Assembly: GCA_914767715.1 (NCBI GenBank) | Contig: OU612069.1 | Location: forward strand, 23,931,387 to 23,991,386 | Source of the DNA: Membranipora membranacea | Taxonomy: Eukaryota > Bryozoa > Gymnolaemata > Cheilostomatida > Membraniporidae | Reading direction: 5' to 3' | DNA length: 60,000 nucleotides | Shown here: positions 37,077-50,040 of the stretch, piece by piece | Numbering within the stretch: position 1 is the first letter of the stretch | Layout: each line of letters begins with the position of its first letter | Made by a program: the position numbers and the translations under genes | Notes under the pieces: generated by a model | Databases searched by the model: none | The model's input: only the letters and a program-made list of their open reading frames with translations | Told to the model about the DNA's origin: nothing

Positions 37077-37420
37077 CTTAAACTACTGCTGCCACTCATA
37101 CAAATTTGTGCTCATTGAATTCTGCATAGCTCCAAGATAATTAATTGAGACTTAAATCTCATAATTGTCACCTAATGGACAAATAATTTGCACAAACTGA
37201 TCTTCAAAATCAGGGCATGAAATCTACGCACCAGCTTATGACGTGTACAGTGTGCACTAGTAAGACATAATTAGTTTCATACCCTAATTTTGACGATCAG
37301 TTTGTGCAAATTATTTGCTCATTAGGTGACAATGCTGAGATTGCAGCCTCATTTTATTAGTTTTGAGCTACACAGAATTCTATAAGCACACATTTGGCTG
37401 TGTGGCAGCAGTGGTTTAAA
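37077..37420. mobile_element. Foldback MITE, about 344 bp
   Basis: The arms 37,077-37,222 and 37,276-37,420 are inverted copies of about 145 bp around a 53-bp spacer. Inner blocks are ACAAATAATTTGCACAAACT and GTCACCTAATG with their complements. The outer ends read TTAAACTACTGCTGCCA and its near complement. It has no coding frame. The target duplication could not be defined. Confidence 0.85.
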
Positions 37421-39229
37421 ACAGGCTTGCATCATGAAATACCTGTGACACAGAATAAATGTCTTTCATATGTTTTTGCCTGCAATCTGAGCAAAAAGCT
37501 ATAGCCAACGTCACTAGGCACTGATTTTCTTCATCCTTGATTTTGGTACACCAATCTACACATATTTAAAATTAATACCAATACAATGATGGTCTGAAAT
37601 AACCAGGGAGGGTGGGATATACCCTCTGCCACCCTCCCTGAAATATCAAACTCCAGCAATTAAATTTGAGTCCATAATTGCAAACAATTTGATATTGTCT
37701 TCTACAATATACCTAGTCTACAGGAGCGAACTCTCACTGCAGGAGCCATTGAAAATTTTTGGCAATAACAGGATAATCTCATTCATTGAACCCACCATAC
37801 ACAGACCATTTATAAGAGATTTTATCAAGTAACATTACATAGCACACTTTAATGTGTAAATACCTAGAGATAATAATCAGCCTTCACTCTATTGTTTCTT
37901 GGGGGATTAGGCTTCACATCCATTGTAAACTCAATATCAATGAAACTATTTCAAAGAGACACCTATCCTTGTTTAGGTGAACAAACTCAGAGTAGTTTTC
38001 ACAATAGATGTTTCAATAACAAACCCAGGTGAAATCACCAAGCAGGGTTTATGGTTATGGTTAATCATCACATTGGGCCTATTTGAAAAGCTGGCAATAC
38101 ACAGTACTCAAAACATGTGAAAAATACGTAATCAAGTGTTTACAGCTGAGAAGAAATGTGTTTCCCTGATCTGACAAAAGACTAGAGTCTAGAAGTTTTG
38201 AAATATTACAACATAACACAGTGGAATTGCTGTGTGTGCCCCTGTACAATGTAAAATGATACAATGCTTGGATGCTGCTTGAATTTGCTACTCTTTGACA
38301 GGGATTTCCGAGATCTTGTTACTATTGTCATTGCTAATAGTGTTGCTTGATGTGTAAATTTGCTGTAAGGTTATGATCTGGGCAAGCTCATAAGACATAA
38401 GACAAATTATCTTATAGGTATTAAAAAATGAAGAGTGTACTGTGGTCACATTAACCCCCATTCATGGGTACTGAAATGACTAAGGTAAAATATTGAATAA
38501 ATCTGCCGGTCCCTGTTTTAGAATCCTAATATTCTCTGCCATGTGGAGGTTTCTAAAATTACTGGTTTTTCTATCATACCTAAGTAATTTTTATGTTCTG
38601 CTTTCAAAATTAAATAAGGGTTCCATCTTCATTTTAGGAACAATAATCTAAGTCAGCATTCGATGCTCATAATCTGTTATCATTTTAAGTAACGTCATGT
38701 TAGAAGACAAGACTACAGGTTCACATCAAACCTTCATTGTGATATTAATTTTGTAACATTGTATTGTGCTGAGTGTGAGGCCTCTATACGATTCAATACT
38801 TTTCATTGTTTCAAAATTTGGTAAACAAAGGAATCCTTTATATGCTGTGCCTCGTTCTATACAATACAGGATAAATGTACCATGTCAGCTTGCATCAAAA
38901 GTTTATATGAGAAAACTGAGAATAAATTTTAAGAAATGCTGCATTAAATGAAGGGAAATAGCGATAGAGTGATCCAAAATGATTCATATATTGATATCAT
39001 CATAATGTGGTTAGCAAAAAAATTTGACGCTTCTAGCATATGTAGAAGTGCATTTTAATTGAGTCATCTGGTTAAAAGATAATTTTTTGCCAACAATTCA
39101 TCATTTTTTATGAAATTCATGATTTTTTGCATTCATTTCGTGGATTAAATGGTAATTCAACCACCAAGCCTGCACAATAACTTTCAATCAATTTGTGATG
39201 GTTTCTGCATCAAATTTAAAAAATGTAGG
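37421..39229. other. No gene seen
   Basis: AT-rich DNA without recognisable genes or repeats. The 38,766-38,951 frame has no motif or splice context. Confidence 0.55.
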
Positions 39230-40313
39230 GGGAGATAACGAGGAAACCATATAAGTCACTGAGAGGGGCATTTAGTTAGAAAGTCATTGATAAAGTGCTC
39301 TTCATCGTGTATGTACCGTAGCCCAAATGTCTTGATCTGGTTGGACACCAGAGCATCTATATCGGGGTGCTCAATCCCTAACTTGGCGGCATCTTTAAAT
39401 ATTTTGCGTAAGCACTTCTTGTCGCTTGCATGGATGCTTGTAAAAAGTATGGGGAGACAGTAAGTGATGAGGGATACAATAAAACTCTTGAATAACATAT
39501 GAGAAAGGGGCTTTGAGCTATAGTATACAAAATTTTTCACAATATACATGCGTTGAGATGCAGTAGTCACTATGGATTGCACATGATCATGATAGCGGAG
39601 TTTATCGTCAACAGTAACACCAAGGTATTTTACTTTGGCACAAAAATCAACATCCGTGCCGTTAAGGATAAGAGTAGGGGTAATGGGCCTAACAAGCTGA
39701 GTAGAAAACATCATTTCTTGAGTCTTGGAGGTGTTTAACAATAGGTTTAAATCACAACATTGCTTTGAAATTCTACTAATCTCATCAAGATAGGCACTAA
39801 GATCTGATTGATTTGATATGCATCCAATTATACAGGTGTCGTCTGCGTATTTAATGACAGTTATATTGCTCAAGTCAGAGGTAATCCTATTGGTATATAT
39901 TGAAAACAAAAGTGGAGATAAACAGCAACCCTGGGGAGTGCCAGTGTTGGTTATGATGGGTTTTGAGATATTGCCATCTACTATTGTTCTTTGGGTGCGA
40001 TTCGTTAGGAAGCTGTATATCCATTCAGTGACATTGGAGTCGAGATGTGATAGTTGCGAGATTAAGTCTGGAACATGTATTGTGTTGAATGCAGAAGAAA
40101 AGTCAAGGAACAGACACCTGGCATAATTTGAAGCTTTCTTGTCAATGAGATCTGTGATGGTAGTAGTGAGGCATAAAAGAGCATCTTGAGTTGAGCGGTT
40201 TGCACGATAAGCAAACTGAAGGTGGTCCATAGCTGTATGAGTAATAATGTAATGTTTAACAAGTCTCTCCATCATTTTGCACAGGCAACTGGTGAGCGCT
40301 ATTGGTCTGTATA
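39230..40313 (-). mobile_element. 5'-truncated LINE with open RT frame
   Basis: The minus-strand frame from 40,275 (open further back to about 40,313) down to 39,256 is uninterrupted over 339 codons. It contains YRPIALTSCLCKMMERLVK, LQFAYRANRSTQDAL, LFLDFSSAFNTI, GTPQGCCLSPLLF, the catalytic KYADDTCIIG and VKYLGVTVDDKL. These are RT blocks in order, of the L2/Rex1-like type seen in many aquatic animals. The element is cut at 40,313 within the first RT block. The lack of stops suggests a young insertion. The endonuclease and 5' end are absent. Confidence 0.9.
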
Positions 40314-40333
40314 GGGTGTGTTAACACATACCC
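40314..40333. repeat. 20-bp palindrome at the LINE 5' truncation point
   Basis: GGGTGTGTTAACACATACCC is a near-perfect palindrome exactly where the LINE homology stops. It may be the end of the element the LINE jumped into, or a junction product. Confidence 0.6.
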
Positions 40334-40861
40334 ACAATGCAACATCAGTCTTTTCTATACACCGATAATTCAACATATACCTGGAAATTCCAGGATATTG
40401 CATTATGGGATATTATCTTATTAAGTTGTAGAATACTGCATGAGAATAGACTACTGCTGTTTAACTTTGAAGGACTCCTGGTGGGAATTGAGTATATCGT
40501 CTGATATAGGGGCAGCTCCAATGAGCTTGTATCCACAGGTGTGGGGCACCGAGTCCTTAGAAAGAGGCTTCAATCGTTTCTCAATCTATGACTCAAGAGA
40601 GTTAGGCGATGTCCAAGCAAACCTGAAAACATGTATAACTAGCGTCATGCACACTCCTCAAAAGTCACAAAGAATTTTCGGTGTCCAACTAATCACCCTG
40701 TTCATCATTCTGAGTGGAGCCAGTGGGATATTGAGGCACTACAACCTCCCGTATTGTCAGTGGGGAAACAGCATACCAGCGCCTAATGTTAAACAACATC
40801 AAAAAAAATCTTGACCAAGTATTCAACTGCTAAGTAAGAAAACCTCCAAGGATCGGTGGTT

Positions 40862-42090
40862 CAAATTTTAGGAATAGCCTAGTGTTGTGACCTCAACAAA
40901 ACCAATGGCCACATTACAAGGTCAGTTCAACAATACATATTGGTATTAACTTTATCAGCTGATACTGTGATTTCATTGACTAGACTTAGTTCTGGCATTT
41001 TGAGCGGGTGCGAAAATACAGGACTGCCAGTCATGACCAAGAAAAAATTAACTCTTTAACGTGATTGTTTTATTGCAAGGGTCAGGAACCAGCCTCAATA
41101 TTATATAAATATCTCTTGTGATCTGTTGACCCACTTAATCATATATTCTGACAGAGGAATTTATTGGCTAAAAAATGCAGAGAAATTATGTTTGTCATCA
41201 TGACTATCGGTAAAATAACAGACAACACTACGATACCCTCATGAAAAATACTATCAAATTTTGGAATAACGTAGTGTTGTGACCACAACAAAATCAATGG
41301 CCACATTGCAAGGGCATTTCAACAATACATCTCTGTATTAAATTAATAAGTTTAGACTGTGATTTCATTGGCTAGACTGAGCTCTGGCATTTTAAGAGAG
41401 TGTCAAAATACATCATTGCCAGTCGTGACCGAGAAAAAATTGTCCCATTAAAATGATGGTTTAATTGCAAGGATCAGGAGCCAGCCGCAATATTATCTCT
41501 TGTAATTTGTTGACCCACTTAATCATATATTCTGTCAGAGGAATTCTTTGGCCAAAAAATTCAGAAAAATTATATTTGCCATCATGACTATCGGTAAAAT
41601 AACAGATAACACTTCAATACCTCCTATAAAAAACACGAACAAATTTGGAAATAACCTATTGTTGTGACCACAACAAAACCAATGGCCACGCTAAAAGGTT
41701 ATTTCAGCAATACATATCGGTTAATAACAGCTGAGACTGTGAGTTCTGGCGTATTGAATGAGTGCCAAATTTCAGGATTGACAGAGAAGACCACGGAAAC
41801 AATTGCCTCTTTAATAGGGTAGTTTAATTGTTGCCTGAAATCTGTTGACTTGCTCTATCTGGATATTTAGACAAAGGACTTCATCGGTCATGATGATAAG
41901 CAAAATTCCTCTGTATTTTTTGACAAACAAAGTCCTCTGTCTGAGGAGAGGTAAACACCTGGGGGGCTGGAACAATCAACCTTTGAAAGACAGAGGACTT
42001 GATTGACAAAAAAGTGCAGACAAATTTTGCTTGTCATCATGAATATCGGTAAAATAAGTGATGTCCACTCATGGAAAGACTATCAAATTT
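40862..42090 (+). repeat. Three-unit satellite, period about 385-395 bp
   Basis: Units start near 40,875, 41,269 and 41,651. Each begins with TGTTGTGACC.CAACAAAA and AATGGCCAC. Each ends with ATCATGA.TATCGGTAAAATAA and a CAAATTTT.GGAATA-like block, which runs into the next unit. Units 1 and 2 are the most alike. Unit 3 has lost internal sequence and gained an inverted segment (41,889-42,042). No frame is conserved between units. Confidence 0.9.
41889..42042. repeat. Inverted duplication around a SINE fragment
   Basis: The arms 41,889-41,942 and 41,987-42,042 are inverted copies (cores GTCCTCTGTCT and CATGATGA.AAGCAAAATT). The loop on the minus strand matches the SINE body at 48,253-48,297 (GGTTGATTGTTCCAGCCCCC). 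The right arm is the normal satellite sequence, and the left arm is its inverted extra copy. Confidence 0.8.
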
Positions 42091-44829
42091 TCCTGTGAGA
42101 GAAGGTGATTGCAAACTATTCAATCTATATTCATTACATTCTTATAGATGTCTGCCAAAAAATGATAATGTCACCGGATAGTTCTAAACAAGAAAATTTT
42201 GTATTACAAGTTAATCAGGTGTTTGAATTGATAGGTGTGACATTGGGAAGTAAATATTATCATATATTTATATATATGAGCCAGCTACTTTTCCATGAGA
42301 TAAGGGATACAAGAGGAGTTCAATGAAGGTCAGGATATCATCCAAAAACATCTCGATTGAACATCAATAACATTACACAAGCATCCAGACACATCCACAA
42401 CTTGGGGCCAAATTTTGTTACAATTAGGTATTAATTCAATTAACTAATGACTCATAGTTGAGATGCCTTTTCGACATTAAAATCAATTTGTATTCTTGAA
42501 TAATAAACTAAGTTAGACACCAGAAAAGCAATCTATACCATACCAGATAACATGCTCCAAGGGCTCTCCAACCAGAACTGTCCAGCCTTGATGTTCCCCC
42601 GGTTTTATATGCACCGGAGTTCAGCACTGTGGAGAGGCATGGCTAAAAAACCGGAGATTGCATTTGCCCGTTGATCACTTTAAATTTAAAAATAAAAATG
42701 CAATTAAACTGCATTTTGATTTTTGTCTGATAAAAAGGTTTAATTATACATTATTATATGACAGCGATTGAACCTCCCAAAAAAGCGGAGATGGGATGTC
42801 TGATAGCTGACTGTCATTTAATTACGCCTAATACACAACAGGTTTTGTCAAAAGATAAAACTGAGATTGGTCTCTGATTTGAAGTGGTTGACGCTGTCTG
42901 TTATCACTTGCTCCCATCTTCTTGGTTTTATTCTCTCCTGTGAAATCTCCTGAGCCTGAGCTGTGAGAACTTGAGATCTCACACAACTATAACCTGTAAA
43001 TTATATCCTATTTAATTAACTGATGCTTTAAGTTCTTTGACAACTAACTGTCCTAGATATACTAGTACTCTTACTCTACTCTACTGACACAATGGAGTAA
43101 ATAGAATAGACTTTTAAGTAGGTCCTATTGTGTATGGACCAAGCTTGATTGGGGGAGGGGGAGGGACTGAGGGAGACTGCAATGAAAAGGAATGTAAGTG
43201 GAAATAATTGCAATCTCATGATAAAAATAAAGTTTATCTAGTAACTCAATACGACCGATGTTGAATTGCTAAAAGGTACCCATAATACTAACAGGGTAGC
43301 TTAGTATTCTTAGTACTTTTTGTACTTTTTTCTCCTACCAAGGAGTACTTCTTGCTCCTACTCCAGTAGAATTGTGAACTGTCAGAAATAATTGATAGCA
43401 TATTTGTTATTTGATGCAGTCCTTTCCACAGTCATGTTTTATCTCACAGCAAAGGAAATATATGATCAGACGATAAGGAAATGTGAGGGATGTTCCGACC
43501 CAAACCCCGACACTTGTAGTGATACTCTAGAATGAACCTGTATAATTGCAAACCTTGATATTCCAAAGACTTGTGTAGGGCATTCGAGAATCAAACTTTA
43601 CATTTTGAATGATGGTGGGTAAAAGTGCTGCATTGCGATAACTTTATAATTCATCCTGTTGCATGCAGTGGCCTGTATGCACTTTTGAACGGACTTGCTC
43701 TCATGGAGTTGTTGTTCTTTCAATTTGATGGTTGATGACAAGCTACAGAAGCCAAATCTGATGCAAAGCTGTTGTCCTGTGTCAATTCGGAAATTCATCT
43801 GCTCAGGAAAAGGGGTACACTCATGAGTCACAATAAAATACTGTGTGTACTAGCCAGCTCAGGCATCAATCTATACAATTTACATTTTTGGGTCTCAATT
43901 TTCGACAATGGTTAGGTAATAGGTATGGTTATCGAAAATAACTGCTTCTTTGGCAAGCACGTTACATGGTGTTCCACAATGCAATTTATTGAGAAGTGAA
44001 AACATGTCCTGATCTCTTCGGGATTTCAAGCTTAATGTTGCATTGTGTATACTGTCAACGCGTCATTACAACTGTCAGCATGGTTTAACAATCTTTTAGC
44101 TTTAAATATTGTATGTAACCCTTGAAGTCCTGTCTGCTTACATAACAGTGAGCAACTAAACTGGGCTCATAGCCTGGTAGCTACGGGTTGAATCCCTTTC
44201 AGCGCTGATCTTGTCAATTCCATACAAAGTTTTCCATAACTGTTGCACAGCCAGATCATGACATTGTATTTGAGCATGCAGCAAGTCAGGATGTCAAGAT
44301 GCTTTGGAATTACAAAACTTGATATCTCATCATGATGTTCACGTATACTGATTCAGAAACTTGCTAATTCAAATCTAAATTCCTACCATGGTAAAGTAAT
44401 CAAGCAACCAGTGATCCTTAACCTCTGCTGACTGTATCAAACTCCTCAGCTTGTTATTATCAAACTCAGATTAGTGATTATTTTGGGGTATGTTGTAGTG
44501 CAGCAGCTGACGATGACTAGCTTCTAGGCTCACCCTCATAATCAAAATCTGAAAGTTGTGTCAATTAACTTGAAGATTTCTGTTTGGCAGAGCGAATTAT
44601 GATTTTGAGTCGGCGAAACTTGCCAATCTATAAATACTTCATACTATGTTCTTTCTCTCAATCACCTGTTTTACTGCTGGGTTAGATATTACGAGAGGTT
44701 GAGTTCACCAATGCTAAAATCCTCAATTTTTTCAATCTCATTACAAATTCTACAAATGGATAATATATACTATTATTGGCAACCAAGGTCATGTCACTTG
44801 GAATGTTTTGCACTCACACCCAAATCAAC
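42091..44829. other. No gene seen; one degraded tRNA-like remnant
   Basis: Near 44,158-44,205 a plus-strand string GGCTCATAGCCTGGTAGC followed by GGTTGAATCCC resembles the A and B boxes of a tRNA with a deletion between them. It is probably an old SINE. Frames such as 42,105-42,326 and 43,598-43,831 have no motif. Confidence 0.5.
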
Positions 44830-45911
44830 TATTATCCATTAGCTCTCTAACTTTTCAGCAGTGTTCTGTATCGACCTGATGGTGGTCTAACGTGAAGAGA
44901 GGGTTGTCAGTTCCCATCGCAAACATACAGAGGGTGCGTGATTTCATGCACCGATTATTTATAGTGTCCATATCATCAAAGGTACAGTCCCCCAGTCTAC
45001 CTGCTAGCTTATTAATATGATTGATGATCTTTGTGCTGGTTCTAGACATGACCATGAATTGTGCTGAGCAGCATTCTATGAAGGTTATATATCATTTCTC
45101 TCGAATAGGTCTGATAATTCTCAAAAGCAGCTGCTGGAGATGGCATGTGCTGTGCGTACATGGTAAATATCACAGGGCTTAGGACACATCCCTGTGGGCT
45201 GCCTGTAGATGTTGGTAGTGATGACGGCATACGATCTTTAGTGATGAACCGCTGAGATCTTCCTGTAAGAAAGCTGTAGATGGCTTTTATAATTTTATCA
45301 TCGAGTTGAGCCTTCACGAGCCCATCGACCAGTATTCGTGGGTCAAGGGTGTTAAATGGGCTCGTGAAGTCAATAAATAGGCAGCGTGCGTATTTTTTGG
45401 CACTGGTATCAAGATGAGCAGAGATGATGTCAATGAGGTAAGCCACTGCATCCTCAGTCGATCGCTGAGACTGGTAAGCGAATTGGGAACTGTCATGCAT
45501 TCTAGGTTTGACAAATCTGAGCGGCAAGCAATCAAAGGTCTTAGCGATTACTGATGTCAGTGCCACTTGGCGGTAGTCATTGACCTCTGCTGCACTGGTG
45601 GATTTTGGTAAGGGCTTGATGTGGGGAATTTTCCATACAGATGGAAATTCACCTTGCATTATAATCTAATTGACGAGCCCGCACAGTGGTTGACCCAGCA
45701 CATAAACCCAAACATTCAGTAACTTTCTTAGAATACAGTCAGGCCCTGTGCTTTTGTTACATTTCACTCTCCTTAGGGCAGTAGTTACCTCCTCATCATC
45801 GAAAGTCTGAGCATTGTCTGCTGATGCAGCTGTTATGTTATGAGGTTTGTAGTTCAATAATAAATCTAAAACTGAAAATTGTAAGAGTACATGTGTTTCC
45901 ATTCTTATCAC
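44830..45911 (-). pseudogene. LINE ORF2 fragment with deleted active site
   Basis: Minus-strand frames give KCNKSTGPDCI, IKPLPKST, NDYRQVALTSVIAK, SQFAYQSQRSTEDAV, LFIDFTSPFNTL and GSPQGCVLSPVIF, the RT blocks in order. The sequence then jumps within a few residues (MYAQHMPS) to the C-terminal region (NKLAGRLGDCTFDD). The YADD catalytic block is missing, so an internal deletion removed it. There is a TAA near 45,660. It is related to, but distinct from, the LINE at 39,230-40,313. Confidence 0.85.
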
Positions 45912-47224
45912 ATGAGTTCCAATCTGTTTACTTCAAATGCAATTCAACGCAACGACGCATGTCTTTTAACAAGCTATATTTATATTTAATGATTCTATGC
46001 TATGCTCAATTTAATGCTCCTAGTCTTCATAGTTGAGTTTGATTTCACTTAACATTGACACATTGAAAACTGCTGAAGTAAATGTATGCTAAAAACAATA
46101 TTTAAAACTATTTCCTTTTAGGGTGGATTAGCCGAAAGAGTAGGCTGGTGTAGTCTCCCGGTGACTCAAATGGTAATTTTGCATTGTTCCTGTTGACAGC
46201 ACCTTTACTGAGTTGTCACGGGTGTGGTGTCAGGGTGGTGCTCGGATTAAATTAGAATTTTCATTTAAATCAATCAGTTCTCGAGTCTATGTTAAGTGTA
46301 CTACTGATGATGTACTGGCTGTTAAATGCATGACTTCGACTCTAGATTAAGTTTACTACTGATGATCTACTCAGGGAGAATCTCCCTGATCTACTGCCAT
46401 AGTTGTTGAATATTGTTAATTATGTCTGACATTGTGGTATCCTTATGGACTATGGTATGGGAGACAAGTCTTCTGGCTAGTTATCTGCTCCCTGCTATGG
46501 AGGGACAAAGCTTCACCATCAGAGCCAATTAAACATTTCAAGATTTTATGCCAGTACATTACTTACTAACTTAATAGGCATACGTTTTCTGTAACCCAAG
46601 ATCACAAGAAATTACAGCAAAATATGGGAATGAGAATATTCATATTGGCGGGACTTGCCTGACACTTTTCATACACTGGTCAATAATTTATGAGCCAATC
46701 AGCTTGCGCAAAAACTTTAACTGGCCAATCATAACAATACTATGATACCACAGCTGCCCAAATATAAATTATTTTAACAAAAAAATATTTCCTCTGACTT
46801 CCATATCTGCTAATCCTTGAAACAACTGTCTAAAGTGCCTCATACTGCCATCACTTCTATGACAGAGGAATACGGTAAATGAAGCAACAGCTCTCTTATA
46901 GTTTTAAAAGGTACATATCATTAATTCCAAAAGAAATCAAAGGTTAAGGTGTATTGACATCAATCTGAGTCTTTGTTCTTGGTGTGAGTCTATGCATTAG
47001 TCCCTGAAATGTCTCTAGACTGCCTCACAGCATCCCAAGACAGTCTCACAACGTATCTAGACTGCCCATCACTGTAAGGTTAACACATAGGTATATATAC
47101 AATAAGTACTCTTAGATTAAATTACTAGTGCGCACATGAGTGAGTACTAGATACCCAACTACACACCATGGAATCCTTGTAAGAGGCTATCCTTGTCTAT
47201 CCTGTGCAGAGTTGCCGCACACTG
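45912..47224. other. No supported gene
   Basis: Intergenic DNA. A 51-bp stretch (46,122-46,172) is open in one frame with exon-like splice signals but matches nothing known. Confidence 0.45.
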
Positions 47225-47405
47225 CAGGCTCGAGGCCATAGGCATCTGGAGTTACAAGCATGCATAGTTTGCCCATGTCCAGTATCAACCGCCCCCTTTC
47301 CCCTTCGGGAAGGGGGGGAAAGGAGGTGGTAACTCCAGATGCTTGTAACTCCAGATGCTTGTAACTCCAGATGCTTTTAACTCCAGATGCCTATGCTCGA
47401 GGCCC
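47225..47405. mobile_element. Foldback with a GC-rich hairpin core and tandem 16-mers
   Basis: The left arm carries GAGGCCATAGGCATCTGGAG and the right arm its complement near 47,382-47,402. The core 47,291-47,318 pairs a run of C with a run of G around a TTCG loop. The right arm contains four copies of a 16-bp unit, AACTCCAGATGCTTGT (47,331-47,394). Just outside, 47,407-47,455 holds another hairpin (GTTAACTCAAGGAGT and its complement). Confidence 0.75.
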
Positions 47406-48153
47406 CCGAGTTAACTCAAGGAGTTAGAGTCCCTCTTACTCCTTGAGTTAACCCAGCTGGGTTTACACCAAATGCAGGCAAATGAATCAAATTTGAGCTA
47501 CGCATAACCAAACAGTATGTTATTACCAGCTATTATTTTATTACTGTAGATAGGACCGGATGACTTTCTCACATTTGATCACATTCTCTATGGATGAAGG
47601 TAACTTAGAGTAAGTAGTAATTTTGATTTCATCATAAGAATTGGGCATTTAAGGAATAGTCATGACCTCTGCCAGGTAAAGAGACTAAAATTACTTGATG
47701 CAATCTATTTTGGAGGTCCTTGAAAATTGGGGATATGGAAACCTTCCGTTGTATTAGTCAAATATGTTAGCAAGCGAACCTGTTTCAACAAATTTCAAAA
47801 TACTTAAAATAATGCCAATTTTTCATGCTTTTTAAATACCGCTATCTCCATTTATTTCTAAAACAAGTCCATGAGAAGGAAATTACTCCGTAATCCCATA
47901 ATTCTGACTGACTGACTCATGGAAAGACATGTGACAGCATGGAAAGACATGCTGACAAGCTGGGAAGACGGCTAAACCTACTACAAGGGGTCCCAGCAAT
48001 GGGCCATGTAAGGCCAATAACCCTAACACGTAAGCTGTGTTTCATAGGGTGGCAATGGTTGATTGGAATGTGCTGTGGGATGGGGGAACACAACTCCGAG
48101 TAGTGAATAGCGGGCTATCTAATTAGCGCCATCGACCCATTATTTTTTGGGGA

Positions 48154-48312
48154 TGGTGAGATGGCGCAATCGGTTAGCGCGCTTGCTATTCACTGCCAGC
48201 CGATTAGTGCCGCAGGAGTTGTGGGTTCGAGTCCCACTGGGGGAGCTTTCACTGTTGATTGTTCCAGCCCCCAGCACCCTCGGGTGTATACCTCTCCAAT
48301 TATAAAAAAACA
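48154..48312 (+). mobile_element. tRNA-derived SINE (family 3, tRNA-Asn-like head)
   Basis: The A box TGGCGCAATCGG with TTAGCGCG (48,162-48,180) resembles tRNA-Asn. The B box is GGTTCGAGTCCC (48,224-48,235). The body contains GTTGATTGTTCCAGCCCCCA and GGGTGTATACCTCTCC and ends in an A-rich tail (48,302-48,309). A fragment of the same body lies reversed at about 41,945-41,985. Confidence 0.8.
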
Positions 48313-48685
48313 CTATTGGCAATAATTTTCGAACCTCTTAGGGCCAACAACTGCAGTGGTATAGTTATTCAACAGCTATCTTATGGAGAGGAGGGGGTCG
48401 AACCTTCCTGACTGCGGGATCGGCTGGCGGGGGTTTTGAGTGAGGGTGTTGGGTAGGTGGCATCGGTTGCATCGGCATGCGTAGACTAACAGACCACACC
48501 GCTGCATTATTTTAATTTTTTTTATTAATTATCATTTAGTTATTGCAGAAACCTAATACAAAATAAAGAAGCTTAGAGGTAGGATGTGAATGTAGGCCAT
48601 AAGCAGCAACTGGGCGGAAGTAACTTAGTTATTTACTGCTCTTGTATCAGCTGTTGACTTCACTAGACTTATTTCTATCTTTTAG

Positions 48686-48785
48686 ACACATGCAGAGTCT
48701 GATAGGACCAAACAACAAGGCTAAAATAAATCTTATCGGTGAATACGACCCTGAGGAAGAAGTTGTCACCCCTGATTGCTATTAT
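48686..48785 (+). CDS. Isolated candidate coding exon
   Basis: A good acceptor (CTATCTTTTAG) and donor (TATTAT|GTGAGT) flank 100 bp open in one frame. It includes an ATG at 48,690 and encodes NLIGEYDPEEEVVTPDCYY at its end. It could be the first coding exon or an internal exon of a plus-strand gene. I found no partner exon. It does not need to belong to the gene starting at 50,041, which has its own ATG exon. Confidence 0.4.
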
Positions 48786-50040
48786 GTGAGTACTCTCTGA
48801 TACAGATGATGTTTGTAATTCCCAGACTGTAACGCTGTCACAAACATGCACTACACCATGGGTGATCTACATTTTCGAAAGAAAGAGGCAATCTTTTGAA
48901 CAGGCTTTACTCATATTCCCCAACAAATTTTTAGATTGATCCAACTACTTGCATTCTGGGTTCCCTCTTACTCTACTTGTAAGGTGTTGGTTTGAAGAGG
49001 AGCAACACCTTATGCAGCCAGATTGGATCAATGTATTATATTTAGAGGCCTCCTTGGTTTTTATTCAGATTATATACAAATAGAAGAATTATGCTATAAA
49101 ATTTCTTATCATTCCATCACTTTTTTGAGTGAGCACAAGATGTACAGTACCTGCTGTCCTGTCTGTTCAACAATAGATTTTTACAGCTCATCATTAGGGA
49201 TTTGAGAGCTGATCAAACTCAAGTAATTGGCAAAATCTAAAAATTCCACAGAATTTTTCAGCTGCCGAGTCTGAAATCGATAAATGAGCATCAAAATTAT
49301 GTCCCAATGAGGTTTCAGCAGTGCTGATTCCGAATCAAATAGAGCTTGTTTCCTACAATCAACAGTTTACAAGATAGAAGAGAGGGCAACTCCGAAAATA
49401 TGCACAACACCCAGCTCAGAAAACTATCTTTTGTAATTAATGTTTACCAACGCCCCAAAATTTCCCACTATCTTCATTTGTTGGTTATATTTAATTGCTA
49501 ATTGCCACTGAAACTAGAACTTTACACATCAGCTAGGATATATATATAATTGTCCTATGATTATCCACTCTGCGCATGTGCTCTGAGATGTTGAGGCATA
49601 CGTTCGTCTCGGCAGCAAAGGGCTTGAATTAATTTACCTAAACTGATTACCTTGTTTGGCAAAATAATGATAACCCAGATGTTGGTGATATTTGGGCCTG
49701 CATGGAACACTGGCTTTTCAATATGTTAAGCTTGGCCTCTTGAAGTTGCCTTTCCTGATGGAAGGCAGCGCCACCACCTCTGTGCTGTAGAGATAGACTA
49801 TGTCACAAGGCAGGCAGAGTAATGATTATCAGCAAGCATATATCACGGCATTGCGATAGACACAGTGCGTCGTTACGCAGGTACTGAAACCGTGATGTCA
49901 TGCGTATTGTAGAAACAATCTGCCCAGTTATACGCATTATTTGATTGAGTGAACTTCACAAATTTCTTGATCAAACCTAAAACTGCTATTGTTCTATACT
50001 GTATTATTTCTGTAACTTACCTGTATATTATCTAATCACC
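48786..50040. other. Upstream region of the multi-exon gene
   Basis: No certain exon. It may contain the promoter and 5' UTR of the gene at 50,041. The frame at 49,023-49,205 has no motif. Confidence 0.45.

Noticed and set aside
40440-40814. A plus-strand frame of 124 codons beside the LINE.
   Set aside because: No motif, no splice context and unbiased codon use. It may be a remnant of another element, but nothing supports a gene.
46122-46172. A 51-bp exon-like segment with acceptor TTTTAG and donor ATG|GTAATT, open in one frame.
   Set aside because: Too short, no partner exon and no known motif. Chance splice signals of this quality are common in 60 kb.
3953-48235. Working tRNA genes at the Pol III box sites (4.0, 18.0, 22.2, 27.4 and 48.2 kb).
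   Set aside because: All have broken stems, extra bases or degraded boxes, and most carry SINE bodies shared between copies.
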